Shown: positions 16,466 through 27,330, counted from the stretch's first letter. The stretch: 64,000 bases of DNA from Flavobacterium sp. (GCF_027484205.1 NZ_JAIXUB010000009.1:62001-126000); one strand, 5' to 3'. Notes: a model not told the origin generated them from the sequence alone. Numbers and translations: made by a program.

Positions 16466-19400
16466 TTAGGGAATAACTTTTTTATAAACCACTTCTTTGT
16501 TTAGAGTTGTTATTCTAAAGAGCAACATTTCATGCAACATTCCACTAGTTAAGCGTAATTCAGTATTTTGAACATTTTTTTTGTCAATTAATAATTTACC
16601 AGATGTATCATATACTTGTACTTGATCAATTACAATATTTCCAGCATTAATAACAATATCGTGATACTGTTTGTAGATTACAATATTTTCTGAATTATTT
16701 ATTGGTTGAACTTTAGATAAGGAGTTTTTATAGACAATTTCAAATCGAGAATTAAAAGTACCTGCTTGAGTTACAAAATTATAATTAGACTTGCTTAAAT
16801 TGTGAATAGTATTTGTTAAGTTATCTTTTAGATAAATAGTTTGATTTGTGTTTAAAAAATATCCATCAACATTGTTAATTGAAATTGCGTAATTACCAGC
16901 ATTAGCTGACTTAAATCCTAAAGGAACAACATCATTTACATCAAGCGGAAAAGGTCTGGCTTGTATAGAGTATAGTTCATTATTTATTAATGAAGTTAGA
17001 GAAGTTGGACTTTCTTCAAAAAGCTTTCCATCTAAAGATGAATCAAAACCATTAGTAGCTTTTGGCATATATGCAATCATCGTTTGACAAAAAATTTCAG
17101 AAGTGGAACTTGTTAAATTCAACCAAATTCTATTTCTATTTAATGTATTCGTTTTGAAAAATTGATCAGCAGAATTTGAAATCCTCATGGAATTATTAAA
17201 AGACAATTGAGATGAAGTTGATTTAGCTATAAAGCCTTGTCCAATTTGAATAATTCCATTAGGTACTAAGTTTAATGGATCACCAATATTAGAGCTTGTC
17301 CCAACACCTCCAGCTAGAGTATAAGTTGCATAGGATGTTGAAGCTGAACTATTTGATTTTCTCCAAAAATAAAGTGCTTCTGTTAAATTATTAGACAGTA
17401 TAAAATCATCAGCGTTAATAGGTGAAGGATAAGGATTTCCAACAGCATTATAGGTGTTAGTATCTACAGCAACATTAACATCACCATTATTTAGTACACC
17501 ACTAAAAATTCCAGTCCAAACAGTAGGAACTAATGGATGATTATTGGGAACTCTAATTAAATATCCACTACCAATACTAAAATTTGTTGTAGATGGAGAA
17601 GCAACTACAGTGTATAAGTCACTAGCAGAATTGTAAGTATAAAATCGATTAGAAAGTGTTTGTGCAGAGAAAGATTGCAGTTGTTGTCCACTAACTGGTG
17701 ATGCCCATAATGTATAATCCAAACGCATTAAAGGATTACTATTTCTTTTGACAGAAACAATACCTGAGTTAACAGTATTAGAATTTTGGATTAAATTGGC
17801 ATTATTGTTAAAGGTTAGATTGCTGCCAGTTTCCACAAAAACTCCTCCATTGAGTGTAATTGTATCACCAGATTGAATGACAACTGTTGCATTATTAGTA
17901 ACTGTTAAATTACATGCGCTAAAACTTCCAGATTGTGAATAATTTCCAGTAAAAACAACTGAAGTAAATCCGTTTGGAAAACCATTACTCCATGAGTTTC
18001 CATCCCATATTGTTGAAAGAACGTTTAGAGTAACAATTGGTGAACTTACAGATGGACAAACACCGTTAGCAACTATAGCTCTAAAATATCTAGTTACAGT
18101 TAAATTTCCAATAAAGGAACCTAAAAGAACTGATGTTGTTTCTCCAGAGATATCTGTAAAATTTATACCATCGTTCGAAGATTGCCATTGAATTGAGCCA
18201 GTGCTTCCTGTTAAAGAAATGTCACTGGGTGTTGTCCCAGAACAAACCAATTGATCTGATGAAATTGTACCCACAACAGGAATTGGGGTTACCGTGAATG
18301 TTGTTGGAGAATTTGCTGTTCCTGAACTTGTTGTAACAGTTATAAGTCCTGATGTTAATCCAGTTGGTGCGCTCACGATTATTGTATTGGGTAAAATTGA
18401 GATAATTGTTGCTGATATCCCGTTAAATTTTACACTGACTGCTCCATTGTTTAAATTAAATCCAGTTATTGTTACTATCTCTGTTCCAGAGGCGCAATAA
18501 TTTGTAGGATTGAAAGCAGTAATTACTGGGATTAAATCGAATTCATCAGCTCCAATATCTGGAGATGTAGTATCTCGTGTATTTCCGTCATAATCGTCGG
18601 TATATCCTGCAATTGAAACACCTCCAGCATTTAATGAGTTAGGGACAGAACTATTGATATGTAGAAATTGAGAGGAGTTTCCATTAGTACTGATAAATGT
18701 AGTATTTTCAGAAACAGATAAACCGTCTCGAGTTACCATTCTAGTTTTATATGCAGCTAAAGTATTATCTGTATTAGTTCCGTCTGTATATATTGAAGTT
18801 CCAAAGAATGAGTTATTATTAGATGATGTGGAATAAGATGTTAACGTTGTAGATGACCTTCTGTAGGCAACCGCTAAGGCTGAACCGTTAGGTGTAGATC
18901 TATTTATAAATATATTATTTCGTAATGTAGTTGTAACTGCAGTGTTTACAAATATTGAGGAACATCCAAAAACAGCACCACTGCTTATTGCATCTAATAA
19001 TACCGTGTTGTAATAAACATTTACACTACTACCTGCGCTTATGTTTATTCCTGTTATTGGGTTTGTAGCGTTTGACAAATTGGCATTTAAATTTCCTATT
19101 AAATTATTATAAATATAAGTAGTACTGGCAGTTCCAGAACTTAAAATTCCAGAAACATTAGGATTTGTAGCGGTACTTGTTAGATTATAAATTTTATTTT
19201 TAAAAATATTTGCACTTCCAGTGGATGTTTTGTTTATTCCAATAACTGTAGGATTTATGCCACCATCGCTGTTAATGTTATTAACATTATTTCCAGATAG
19301 GGTTACAGTTGTACCAGTATTATTTCTTATTCCATACAAATTACTTCCTCCAGTTCCATTTAACATAGAAACGATATTATTTGTAATTATTTTTACGCCT

Positions 19401-22400
19401 GTTGATGTTGCTAAATATATACCGTAAATGTTACCAATTGTTGTCGAATTACAATTTAAATTATTGATATTATTATTTGAAATTGTTTCATTTATACCAG
19501 CTGAAGTGCTATATATACCATAAAGATTTCCTGCAACATTTCTGTTAAATGCTGTAATTGTATTACCAATAACATTTAAAGTAGATGCAGCACCCCAATT
19601 AACTCCTGATAATATTCCAGTTGAAGTTGATAAAGTAAAGTTTTGTAATGTATTTGAATTAATAGATATTGCGTTTGAAGATGTTCCCGTTGCATTAATT
19701 ATGCCTACTAAATTACCCGTTGACGAGTCTAAAGATATGTTTGAAATAGTGTTCGAATTTATGGCACACAAATTAGTAGCAGTTGAGGAGGCTTGAAAAT
19801 AAATCCCTGTAAAATTTCCAGCAACACTACTGCCTAAATATGTTGAAGTTCCTGTTGAAGTATTGTTATTATAGCCTATAGTATTTCCTGTTATTTGCGT
19901 ATTGTTTCCATATGTAGAGTTTGCAAAATAAATACCATATACTGTTGCTGCTGATGTAAAAGTTTGTGTTGTAGTTTGATAGATTTTATTGGAGTTAATA
20001 TTCCAATCCGTATTACCTGTTATAGCATAAATTGCAGCTGCTCCTGAGCTTAAAAAATAATCATACAAATTACAATTAGAGATGGTAATTCCGCTATTGG
20101 CAATAGTAGATGAGGATGTAGATCCGCTACTGTATATTAGTCGTGAAGGTAAATTTATTCCTGATGGGCCAATAGAACAGTAAGAAATAGTGTTGTTGTC
20201 ATTTCCTGTCGTTATTCCATTTCCAAAATGAATTACTCCTCCGGCAGTACTAAGAGTCGCAGTCATTGAACCCAGAATGGTACAATTAGTAATAGTGTTA
20301 TTGCTGGCATCTGCCGTAAAAAAGACTGTTGAAGTTCCTGAGGTTGACGATGAAGTAGTGTTTGAAAGAGTTAATGAAAAATTTGAATCATTTATTCCGT
20401 CAATAATAACATTATCTGCGCCATTGAATCTAATTAATGGATTCCCAGCTGTTATTGCTCCCGTTATTATTCTGTTTCCAATAGGTCTGATTGTTAAAGA
20501 GTTCCATAAACCTTGATTTAATGTTGCAGAAAAATTCCCTTCGTTTGTGTCTCCTCTAACTGTTATTATAATATCTGAACTTGTTTGTGATCCACCATTT
20601 ATTGCTATAAAAGCACTTCCTAAAGTAGTGTAAGAACCGTTTCCATATAAAGCGCCACTTACAATTACAGCACTTCTGTATTGTATACCTTCATTTTCGT
20701 ATGCACCGATATCGGGTGCAGTTCCTGTTCCTATATAGCCAGAACCACCTTGACGAATAGTTCCTACAAAATCATCTGGTATTGTTGAAATGATTGTTCC
20801 AGAACTCTCTATAAATGTAGGAAAAGAAGCATCAGGTTTAAGAAAATTACTATTACTACCAACAATACTTAAAAAAGTTATGTTTTCTGAAACAGAATTT
20901 ATTTCTCTTGGGCCAACTTTTGATTGAAATGAGGCTAAAGTTTGACAGTTATTTGTATTGTCAAAATATATTAGATTTGAAGCATTAGGAGTTCCAGCAT
21001 AGAATAAATTAGAATTTGAGGTTAAATCATAATTGGTAAATGCAGTATTGTTTCTATAATAAGCCATTGTTTTACCAGTTCCTTTAGCTGTAGATGTATT
21101 AATAAATATATTGTTTTTCAAAAGTAGTTTCGCACTAGTTGACGTTGCATTTGTAGCATGATAAAGTGCTTCAGTACCAAAATTAGTACCTGTTGAGGTT
21201 GTATTTATATATATTGTATTATGATACAAATTATACGAAGCATTTGCTGTAGATGAATTTACTGAAATACCTCTAATTGCATGTAGACTGGAAGAGGATT
21301 GAGCTTTCAAATCACTAATTAAATTATTGGAAGCTGTAACTGAAGTTGCTCCAGTAATGGATATTCCATTAACTACTCCTCCATTAATAGTACCATTTTG
21401 AGATAAATTGTAAATTTTGTTTTTTGATATTGAAATCAAAGTGCCACCACTGATTAATAATCCATTAATTGTAGGTCCAGTTGTTCCAGTGGATGAAATT
21501 GCAAAAATTGTATTTTGAGACACCAAATGATTACCTGCGCCACCTGATATTTGAACCCCTGAAATCGTAGCAGTTGCACCAGAGGACGAAAGTGTGTTAA
21601 TTGTATTTTGACTAAAATTTATTAAGTTACTTGAGTTTGAGTTAGCTATGCCTATTACATTTGCCCCAACAATAGATGAGTTTAGTCCAGTAATAGTGTT
21701 AGAATTTATTGTAAATAAACTGGAGTTTCCGGTAGAACCAATAATAACTCCTGTTATTGCCGCTTGCCCTGCTAAGTTGGATATAGTATTATTACTTACA
21801 CTTGATGTTGAACCAAATCCGTTCAGTGACATTGCAGTAATTGCACCTGATACAGAGCTCAAATTATTAAAAACATTTCCAGTAATTGTTTTTGAAGTTA
21901 GTCCTAAATCTCTTTGATTCCAACCTGATAAAATTGTGGTTCCTATTACTGATATGTTGGAAAAATTATTGTTATTATTCACAATTGTTGCGGTAGAATT
22001 TGAAGTAGCTGCACTTAAAAAGATGGTAACTGTACCACCAGAACCATTCTTTAAAAAACTTCCAACAATTGAATTATTTGATACTATTTGTGAACCTAAG
22101 TTTGGTAATGCAACACTATTTGATATAAAAGTAATATTGCCAGTTGTGGCTATACTCAAATTAGTAAACGAATTATTACTTATGTTTTGTGATTTAGTTG
22201 CAAAAGTATTTGAAATGAAGTTGTAAACCGAACTTGATAGAACTAAATTTGAAATTCCTCTAATGTCATTACCTTGAATATTTAAGGACGTTAAGGATGT
22301 TCCACTAGTGTTGTAAATGCCAAAAAATGTGCTAGTTGAAGCTGCAGTATAATTTGCTAATTCAGCAGTGGAGTCTCCAAGTTTATTTGAATTTATTGTT

Positions 22401-24214
22401 ATATTTGAACTTACCGCGCCAGCATTTAAAATTGCTGTTAAATTTGCATTTGTGGAGCTTATAGTGAAGTTTCTCAAGATGTTATTAGAAATTGATAAAC
22501 TACTCGCTGCTATACTGTTATATAAACCTCTAATTACTCCAGAGCCACTAAGAAATGCTCCATCTATAACATTAGAATCTATAGCGACAGGAAAACCAAT
22601 TCCTCCACTGTTAAAAATACCATAATACAGAGAGGTACTCGTGCCATAAACTGAATTGTTTAGGATAGCATTATTAGTTATTGAAATTGAACCAGTTGCG
22701 GTATTACATATTCCATAAAAGCTACATACTCCAGTTGTAGTAGTTCCTAGAGTTCCTGCTGTTATTGAATTGGGTGTGGTTTGACTACCAATTGTGTTTG
22801 AATTTATTATGAAATTCCCCAAGGTTCCGGAACTAAAGATGCCAATAATTGAATATCCATTTGCTGAACTTCCACTTGTACTTATTCCACCTATTAAGTT
22901 GTTTTGAATAGTTGAAGAAGTGGTAGTGGAGACATAAATTCCTTCAATTCTTGTAGCGTTAGTTGAAATGGAGTTAATTACAATAGCACTATTTAAAGTA
23001 TTACTTCCTATTATATTACCTGAGGTTGTGCCTAAATTTACAGTACCAGATAATACCGATATACCTGTAAAAACTCCAGGTGAGGATGTTGTTCCGCTGG
23101 TTGTTGAAAAATTTATTCCCGATATTATATTACCTTGTAAATTTGAAACTTGACTACCACTTGTTAATTCAATTCCTCTAAAAGAAGTGGCAAAATTTCC
23201 ATTATAAATAGTGTTTCCAGTTCCAGAAGAGTTAGCATAACCAACAATATTATTAGTTATGTTGTAGTTTCCTCCTCCTGGAGTAGTAATTCTAATTCCT
23301 CTGTGAGTTAATGCATTTGCATTAGATGTTCGTGTAGATGTTTGGATAAATTTATTATTTGAAATTGTCCAACTTGTACTATTTGAAAATATATATATGC
23401 CCGTAGAAGAAACCGTACTGTTAAAATAATCTTGAATAATACAATTTAATATGCTATTATCACTGTTGTCAATTGTTAAGGAAGTTCCTGCAGAATAAAT
23501 TGCATTGGTTGGTAAATTTGTTCCTGCAGGATTAATTATGCAATTTGATATTTGATTAAAGTCATTACCTGTTACAGTTCCTGTTGAAAACAATATAGTT
23601 CCAGAACTTGCAGAGGTTGATGATCCAGAAATAGTGCAATTTGAAATAATATTATTTGATGCATCACCAATAAAACGAATTGTTGAAGTTGCAATTGTTG
23701 CTGAAACTGTGTTATTGATTAATTGTAATGCATTACCAGTCGTATTTAATCCATTAATTGTAACATTATCAGCTCCATTAAAATTGATTAAAGGGCTTCC
23801 AGCAGCTATTGATCCACTAATAGTTCTTAAAACTCCACCACTTGGAATTATTTGAATGCTTGAGTATAATGCTGACCCTGAGCCACTGGCATTTAAAGTT
23901 GCTGTAACGGTTTCAGTTGTGTTGCCGGTAACAGCAATATTTATACTGCCTTTATGAATGCCAGAATTGACAGAATCAAAAGCAAGTTTTAATGTAGTAT
24001 AGTTTGAAGGTCCGATAGTTCCAGATGTAGCAGTAACTGAGATTTGACTGTAAGATGATAAGTTTATAAAAAATAAAAAAACAATAGTCGTTAATAATTG
24101 TTTCTTAATTTTAGTATTACAGAATAGACAAATCACAAAAAATTTATCAAATTGAAAACTAAAAAATGAATTTAAAAACATCCACTTGAAAATATAATTA
24201 TTAAAGTTTTTCAT
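16466..24214 (-). CDS. Giant secreted right-handed beta-helix protein with T9SS C-terminal sorting domain
   Basis: The 2582-residue protein is rich in Ser, Thr, Asn and Gly. After a 57-residue N-terminus ending SYSQ come two homologous beta-helix modules (about 58-1170 and 1175-1890). Each has an FNGADNV motif early, many NN-I-NN-I turns, a late NNIFIN segment, and a closing PDIGA motif. Then follow an IPT/TIG domain (about 1892-1980), an Ig-like domain (about 1980-2070), a strand-rich region with TITLNGGVFVETGSNLTF, and a C-terminal type A sorting domain (VYDTSGKLLIDK ... KKVIP). It should be exported by Sec, cross the outer membrane through type IX secretion and stay on the cell surface as an adhesin or polysaccharide-binding protein. 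The ligand is unknown. Confidence 0.88.
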   Translation of the reverse strand: MKNFNNYIFKWMFLNSFFSFQFDKFFVICLFCNTKIKKQLLTTIVFLFFINLSSYSQISVTATSGTIGPSNYTTLKLAFDSVNSGIHKGSINIAVTGNTTETVTATLNASGSGSALYSSIQIIPSGGVLRTISGSIAAGSPLINFNGADNVTINGLNTTGNALQLINNTVSATIATSTIRFIGDASNNIISNCTISGSSTSASSGTILFSTGTVTGNDFNQISNCIINPAGTNLPTNAIYSAGTSLTIDNSDNSILNCIIQDYFNSTVSSTGIYIFSNSTSWTISNNKFIQTSTRTSNANALTHRGIRITTPGGGNYNITNNIVGYANSSGTGNTIYNGNFATSFRGIELTSGSQVSNLQGNIISGINFSTTSGTTSSPGVFTGISVLSGTVNLGTTSGNIIGSNTLNSAIVINSISTNATRIEGIYVSTTTSSTIQNNLIGGISTSGSSANGYSIIGIFSSGTLGNFIINSNTIGSQTTPNSITAGTLGTTTTGVCSFYGICNTATGSISITNNAILNNSVYGTSTSLYYGIFNSGGIGFPVAIDSNVIDGAFLSGSGVIRGLYNSIAASSLSISNNILRNFTISSTNANLTAILNAGAVSSNITINSNKLGDSTAELANYTAASTSTFFGIYNTSGTSLTSLNIQGNDIRGISNLVLSSSVYNFISNTFATKSQNISNNSFTNLSIATTGNITFISNSVALPNLGSQIVSNNSIVGSFLKNGSGGTVTIFLSAATSNSTATIVNNNNNFSNISVIGTTILSGWNQRDLGLTSKTITGNVFNNLSSVSGAITAMSLNGFGSTSSVSNNTISNLAGQAAITGVIIGSTGNSSLFTINSNTITGLNSSIVGANVIGIANSNSSNLINFSQNTINTLSSSGATATISGVQISGGAGNHLVSQNTIFAISSTGTTGPTINGLLISGGTLISISKNKIYNLSQNGTINGGVVNGISITGATSVTASNNLISDLKAQSSSSLHAIRGISVNSSTANASYNLYHNTIYINTTSTGTNFGTEALYHATNATSTSAKLLLKNNIFINTSTAKGTGKTMAYYRNNTAFTNYDLTSNSNLFYAGTPNASNLIYFDNTNNCQTLASFQSKVGPREINSVSENITFLSIVGSNSNFLKPDASFPTFIESSGTIISTIPDDFVGTIRQGGSGYIGTGTAPDIGAYENEGIQYRSAVIVSGALYGNGSYTTLGSAFIAINGGSQTSSDIIITVRGDTNEGNFSATLNQGLWNSLTIRPIGNRIITGAITAGNPLIRFNGADNVIIDGINDSNFSLTLSNTTSSSTSGTSTVFFTADASNNTITNCTILGSMTATLSTAGGVIHFGNGITTGNDNNTISYCSIGPSGINLPSRLIYSSGSTSSSTIANSGITISNCNLYDYFLSSGAAAIYAITGNTDWNINSNKIYQTTTQTFTSAATVYGIYFANSTYGNNTQITGNTIGYNNNTSTGTSTYLGSSVAGNFTGIYFQASSTATNLCAINSNTISNISLDSSTGNLVGIINATGTSSNAISINSNTLQNFTLSTSTGILSGVNWGAASTLNVIGNTITAFNRNVAGNLYGIYSTSAGINETISNNNINNLNCNSTTIGNIYGIYLATSTGVKIITNNIVSMLNGTGGSNLYGIRNNTGTTVTLSGNNVNNINSDGGINPTVIGINKTSTGSANIFKNKIYNLTSTATNPNVSGILSSGTASTTYIYNNLIGNLNANLSNATNPITGINISAGSSVNVYYNTVLLDAISSGAVFGCSSIFVNTAVTTTLRNNIFINRSTPNGSALAVAYRRSSTTLTSYSTSSNNNSFFGTSIYTDGTNTDNTLAAYKTRMVTRDGLSVSENTTFISTNGNSSQFLHINSSVPNSLNAGGVSIAGYTDDYDGNTRDTTSPDIGADEFDLIPVITAFNPTNYCASGTEIVTITGFNLNNGAVSVKFNGISATIISILPNTIIVSAPTGLTSGLITVTTSSGTANSPTTFTVTPIPVVGTISSDQLVCSGTTPSDISLTGSTGSIQWQSSNDGINFTDISGETTSVLLGSFIGNLTVTRYFRAIVANGVCPSVSSPIVTLNVLSTIWDGNSWSNGFPNGFTSVVFTGNYSQSGSFSACNLTVTNNATVVIQSGDTITLNGGVFVETGSNLTFNNNANLIQNSNTVNSGIVSVKRNSNPLMRLDYTLWASPVSGQQLQSFSAQTLSNRFYTYNSASDLYTVVASPSTTNFSIGSGYLIRVPNNHPLVPTVWTGIFSGVLNNGDVNVAVDTNTYNAVGNPYPSPINADDFILSNNLTEALYFWRKSNSSASTSYATYTLAGGVGTSSNIGDPLNLVPNGIIQIGQGFIAKSTSSQLSFNNSMRISNSADQFFKTNTLNRNRIWLNLTSSTSEIFCQTMIAYMPKATNGFDSSLDGKLFEESPTSLTSLINNELYSIQARPFPLDVNDVVPLGFKSANAGNYAISINNVDGYFLNTNQTIYLKDNLTNTIHNLSKSNYNFVTQAGTFNSRFEIVYKNSLSKVQPINNSENIVIYKQYHDIVINAGNIVIDQVQVYDTSGKLLIDKKNVQNTELRLTSGMLHEMLLFRITTLNKEVVYKKVIP

Positions 24215-24543
24215 AACTAAAGATTTTAAAATATGTGTTAGGTAACTGGATTATCACAAATTTCACAGTTGTTTATCAAACTGCGATTAATTAAATATAC
24301 TCTTGTAGTGTTAAGAGTTTTCGCTTAGTTTATTCTCTTTTTTTGGAATTAGAAAAATATAATTATAACTATGACAACAAAAATAGTTTTTAAGATAACA
24401 AAAAATTAAATACGCAAAAAAAACCGTTTAATGACACACAAAACCGACAAAATACACTAATATTATTTTAGTTATTGTTTATAACGAAAAAAACCTCGTT
24501 TCAATTAAGAAACGAGGTTCAGTATGAAAAATTGAATAGGAAA
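24215..24543. other. 329-bp gap between giant gene and pyk
   Basis: It holds the pyk terminator (24487-24519) and AT-rich sequence upstream of the giant gene. A TATTTTTG box on the minus strand at 24378-24385 is a possible -7 element, but no correctly spaced -33 element was found. No ORF or RNA structure was recognised otherwise. Confidence 0.5.
24487..24519 (-). terminator. Terminator of pyk
   Basis: AACCTCGTTTC and GAAACGAGGTT form an 11-bp perfect stem with a 6-nt loop; on the minus strand it runs into seven T. It lies 25 nt after the pyk stop. Confidence 0.9.
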
Positions 24544-25974
24544 CTATTCTATCTCAGAAATTCTCAAAGTATTTACCATTCCTTTTTCAATTACTGGCAT
24601 CGCTGCAAGATTGATTAAAATATCACCTTTTTTAACATATCCATTTTCTTTAGCAATATAATTAATGTCATCTACTGTGTCATCTGTACTCACAAATTTA
24701 TCGTAGAAAAAAGCATTTACACCCCAAAGTAAGTTCAATTGTGTTAGAATTCTTCTGTTAGAAGTGTAAACTAAAATATGAGCTGATGGACGCCAAGCCG
24801 AAATCTGAAATGCAGTATAACCACTATTGGTTAAAGTTGAAATTGCTTTTGCTTTAATATCATTCGCCATAGAAGCTGCATGATAGCAAATAGATTTAGT
24901 AATAAAACGTTTGGTTCTAACTTGTGGCGGCGTTAGAGGAACTTGAATTAGCGGAGAATCTTCTACTGCTTCAATGATTTGCGTCATTTTTTCAATTACT
25001 TGAACTGGATAATTTCCAACTGAAGTTTCTCCTGATAACATTACTGCATCTGCACCATCCATAACCGAGTTGGCAACGTCATTAACTTCCGCTCTTGTTG
25101 GAGTTAAACTTGTAATCATTGTTTCCATCATTTGTGTTGCCACAATTACAGGAATACGAGCCGTTTTAGCTCTGTGAATTAATTTCTTTTGAATCAATGG
25201 AACTTCATGTGCCGGAATTTCAACGCCCAAATCTCCTCGAGCAACCATCAAACCATCGCAAAAAGCAACGATTTTATCAATATTTTCAACTGCTTCTGGT
25301 TTTTCAATTTTTGCTATAATTGGAATTTTGTGATCAGAATTTTTTGCAATTAAATCTTGCAATTCTTCTAAATCAGCTGGAGTTCTTACAAACGATAAAG
25401 CTATCCAATCGACATCATTTTCTATAGCAAAAAGCGCGTCTTTAATATCTTTTTTAGTCAATGCTGGAAGAGAAACTTTTGTATTTGGAAGATTTACTCC
25501 TTTTTTAGATTTCAATGGTCCACCTTGAATAACTTTACATTTTACTTCAGTAGTTCCATTAGTTTCAAGAGCTTCAAACATTAATTTTCCGTCATCCAAA
25601 AGAATTTTCTCACCCGGATTTACATCTCTTGGAAATTCAAGATAGTTCATGTAAACTCTATCTTTTGTTCCTGGAACGTCTTCTGCGGTTTGAAATGTAA
25701 TAATATCTCCTGGATTTACAACAACATCTTCACTCATCACACCTACACGAAGTTTCGGACCTTGTAAATCGGCAAGAATTCCTGTAGTATAACCGTATTC
25801 GGCATTTAATTCTCTAATAATATCGATTCGTTCTTTAACATCAGTGTAATCGGCATGAGAAAAGTTAATTCTAAATACATTTACTCCTGCTTCAACCATG
25901 TCTCTAATGACTTCTTTTGAACTACAAGCTGGACCTAACGTGGCTACAATTTTAGTCTTTTTTCTTGTTGGCAT
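24544..25974 (-). CDS. pyk: Pyruvate kinase
   Basis: This 476-residue enzyme transfers phosphate from phosphoenolpyruvate to ADP. Conserved features include RKTKIVATLGPA at the N-terminus, VFRINFSHAD, the metal/phosphate loop IIAKIEKPEAV, and the signature GLMVARGDLGVEIP followed by PVIVATQMMETM. The C-terminal allosteric-type domain is present. It is the last gene of the acpP-fabF-rnc-IPExxxVDY-pyk run, starting 3 nt after the IPExxxVDY stop, and a strong terminator follows. Confidence 0.97.
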   Translation of the reverse strand: MPTRKKTKIVATLGPACSSKEVIRDMVEAGVNVFRINFSHADYTDVKERIDIIRELNAEYGYTTGILADLQGPKLRVGVMSEDVVVNPGDIITFQTAEDVPGTKDRVYMNYLEFPRDVNPGEKILLDDGKLMFEALETNGTTEVKCKVIQGGPLKSKKGVNLPNTKVSLPALTKKDIKDALFAIENDVDWIALSFVRTPADLEELQDLIAKNSDHKIPIIAKIEKPEAVENIDKIVAFCDGLMVARGDLGVEIPAHEVPLIQKKLIHRAKTARIPVIVATQMMETMITSLTPTRAEVNDVANSVMDGADAVMLSGETSVGNYPVQVIEKMTQIIEAVEDSPLIQVPLTPPQVRTKRFITKSICYHAASMANDIKAKAISTLTNSGYTAFQISAWRPSAHILVYTSNRRILTQLNLLWGVNAFFYDKFVSTDDTVDDINYIAKENGYVKKGDILINLAAMPVIEKGMVNTLRISEIE

Positions 25975-25977
25975 TTT

Positions 25978-26466
25978 TTAAAAAATTAAATTATTTTTTG
26001 ATTTTATATTTTCAGAATCGATAGCATAAACCATTTTTACACTTTCGATACTATTTATTTTTGAAACGATTGTATCAATTTCTATTTCTTTTTCTGCATT
26101 TTCAATTTTAAGAAAATAATCTACTTTTTTAAATTCTGGCAATAAAAAAGCAGATGCAGAAAATTTATTTTTAAATCCGGAAAACAAATCTTGCTTATTA
26201 TTGTTTTCAATGATTTCAATTTCGTTTTTATTTTGAACCAAATCCCATTTGATGAATTTTTCTTTGTCTTCAAAAGTGAATCTTGCAAACGATGTTTTTC
26301 CCTCTTTTACTTGAGATTCAACTTCATTTTTATTTTTACTTAAAAAAATATCAAGATTCAGATTTAAAAAATAAGCTAATCGATAATCTTCCAATGGAGT
26401 GTGAATGGCGATAATAAAAAAATCGTCTTCTTCAAATTCCTCAATAGATAGCTTAAGATTACCCAT
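25978..26466 (-). CDS. IPExxxVDY family protein
   Basis: The product (162 residues from the ATG at 26466, MGNLKLSIEEFEE) carries LLPEFKKVDYFLKIEN, the family's naming motif with Leu in place of Ile. The tracked start at 26511 adds 15 residues of doubtful sequence (NFYKHYIYNLFW). Function is unknown; the family is confined to Bacteroidota and typically sits between rnc and pyk, as here. It is small and acidic, with no signal peptide, so probably cytoplasmic. Confidence 0.85.
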   Translation of the reverse strand: MGNLKLSIEEFEEDDFFIIAIHTPLEDYRLAYFLNLNLDIFLSKNKNEVESQVKEGKTSFARFTFEDKEKFIKWDLVQNKNEIEIIENNNKQDLFSGFKNKFSASAFLLPEFKKVDYFLKIENAEKEIEIDTIVSKINSIESVKMVYAIDSENIKSKNNLIF

Positions 26467-26580
26467 TTTGTGCCAAAATAAGTTGTAAATATAGTGTTTA
26501 TAGAAATTCAAAACACTAATGAAGTATTAGATTAACGTTATTTTATAAACGAAAACGTTATAGTTTTATAAGAATTTGAA

Positions 26581-27324
26581 CTAAATTTTGTTAATTTTTT
26601 CTTGAAATGCAAAATATGCACGTTTTGAAGCAATTTCTTCAGCTTTCTTTTTAGAAGTTGCTCTCGATTTTGCAATTACTTTATCATCAATACTCAATTT
26701 TACACCAAAATAGCGTTGTCCATCGTTTCCATTATCGTCAAAAACATCAAAATTGAATTGTTTTTTCTCTTTTTGACACCATTCAATGACCAAGCTTTTA
26801 TAACTAATCACTTTTCCTTCTAGTCGAGCAATATCTACATAAGGAATTATAACTCTTTTTTGAATAAATTCTTCGCAACCTACATAACCTCTGTCAAGAA
26901 AAATGGCACCAACTAAAGCTTCAAAAATATTTCCATGAATATTTTCTCCAAAATGCGAAGACGGAACTTTACTTTCTACATAATCAATAAGATGTAAATC
27001 TCTGCCAAGTTCGTTCAAATGCTCACGACTTACAATTTTAGAACGCATTTTTGTTAAATAACCTTCATCTCCAAGTGGAGCTTCTTTGTATAAATGAGCA
27101 GCAATTACAGAACTCAACATTGAATCTCCAAGAAATTCCAAACGCTCATAATTTAAAGGGTTTCCTTTATCATCGGTTTTATTAGAAGAACGATGGGTAA
27201 ATGCTTTTTCGTAGAATTTTATATTTACGGGTTTAAAACCAACAATTTTTTCGATAGCAACAAAAAAATTCCCGCCTTCTGTAGGACGGGAATTTCGGGT
27301 AAATATTTTTTTAAGTAATCGCAT
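26581..27324 (-). CDS. rnc: Ribonuclease III
   Basis: The 247-residue double-strand RNA endonuclease has the catalytic signature NYERLEFLGDSMLSSVIA and a second acidic cluster (GNIFEALVGAIFLDRG). A C-terminal dsRNA-binding domain ends in AKSRATSKKKAEEIASKRA. It processes rRNA precursors and structured mRNAs. It starts 6 nt after fabF, consistent with co-transcription. A gap of about 115 bp separates it from the IPExxxVDY gene. Confidence 0.96.
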   Translation of the reverse strand: MRLLKKIFTRNSRPTEGGNFFVAIEKIVGFKPVNIKFYEKAFTHRSSNKTDDKGNPLNYERLEFLGDSMLSSVIAAHLYKEAPLGDEGYLTKMRSKIVSREHLNELGRDLHLIDYVESKVPSSHFGENIHGNIFEALVGAIFLDRGYVGCEEFIQKRVIIPYVDIARLEGKVISYKSLVIEWCQKEKKQFNFDVFDDNGNDGQRYFGVKLSIDDKVIAKSRATSKKKAEEIASKRAYFAFQEKINKI

Positions 27325-27330
27325 GAAAAC

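Noticed and set aside
18294-23855. Eight plus-strand ORFs of 61-96 codons antisense to the giant beta-helix gene
   Set aside because: They are hydrophobic Val/Pro/Leu-rich shadows that arise because the Ser/Thr/Asn/Gly-rich sense codons rarely make antisense stops. No start context or domain.
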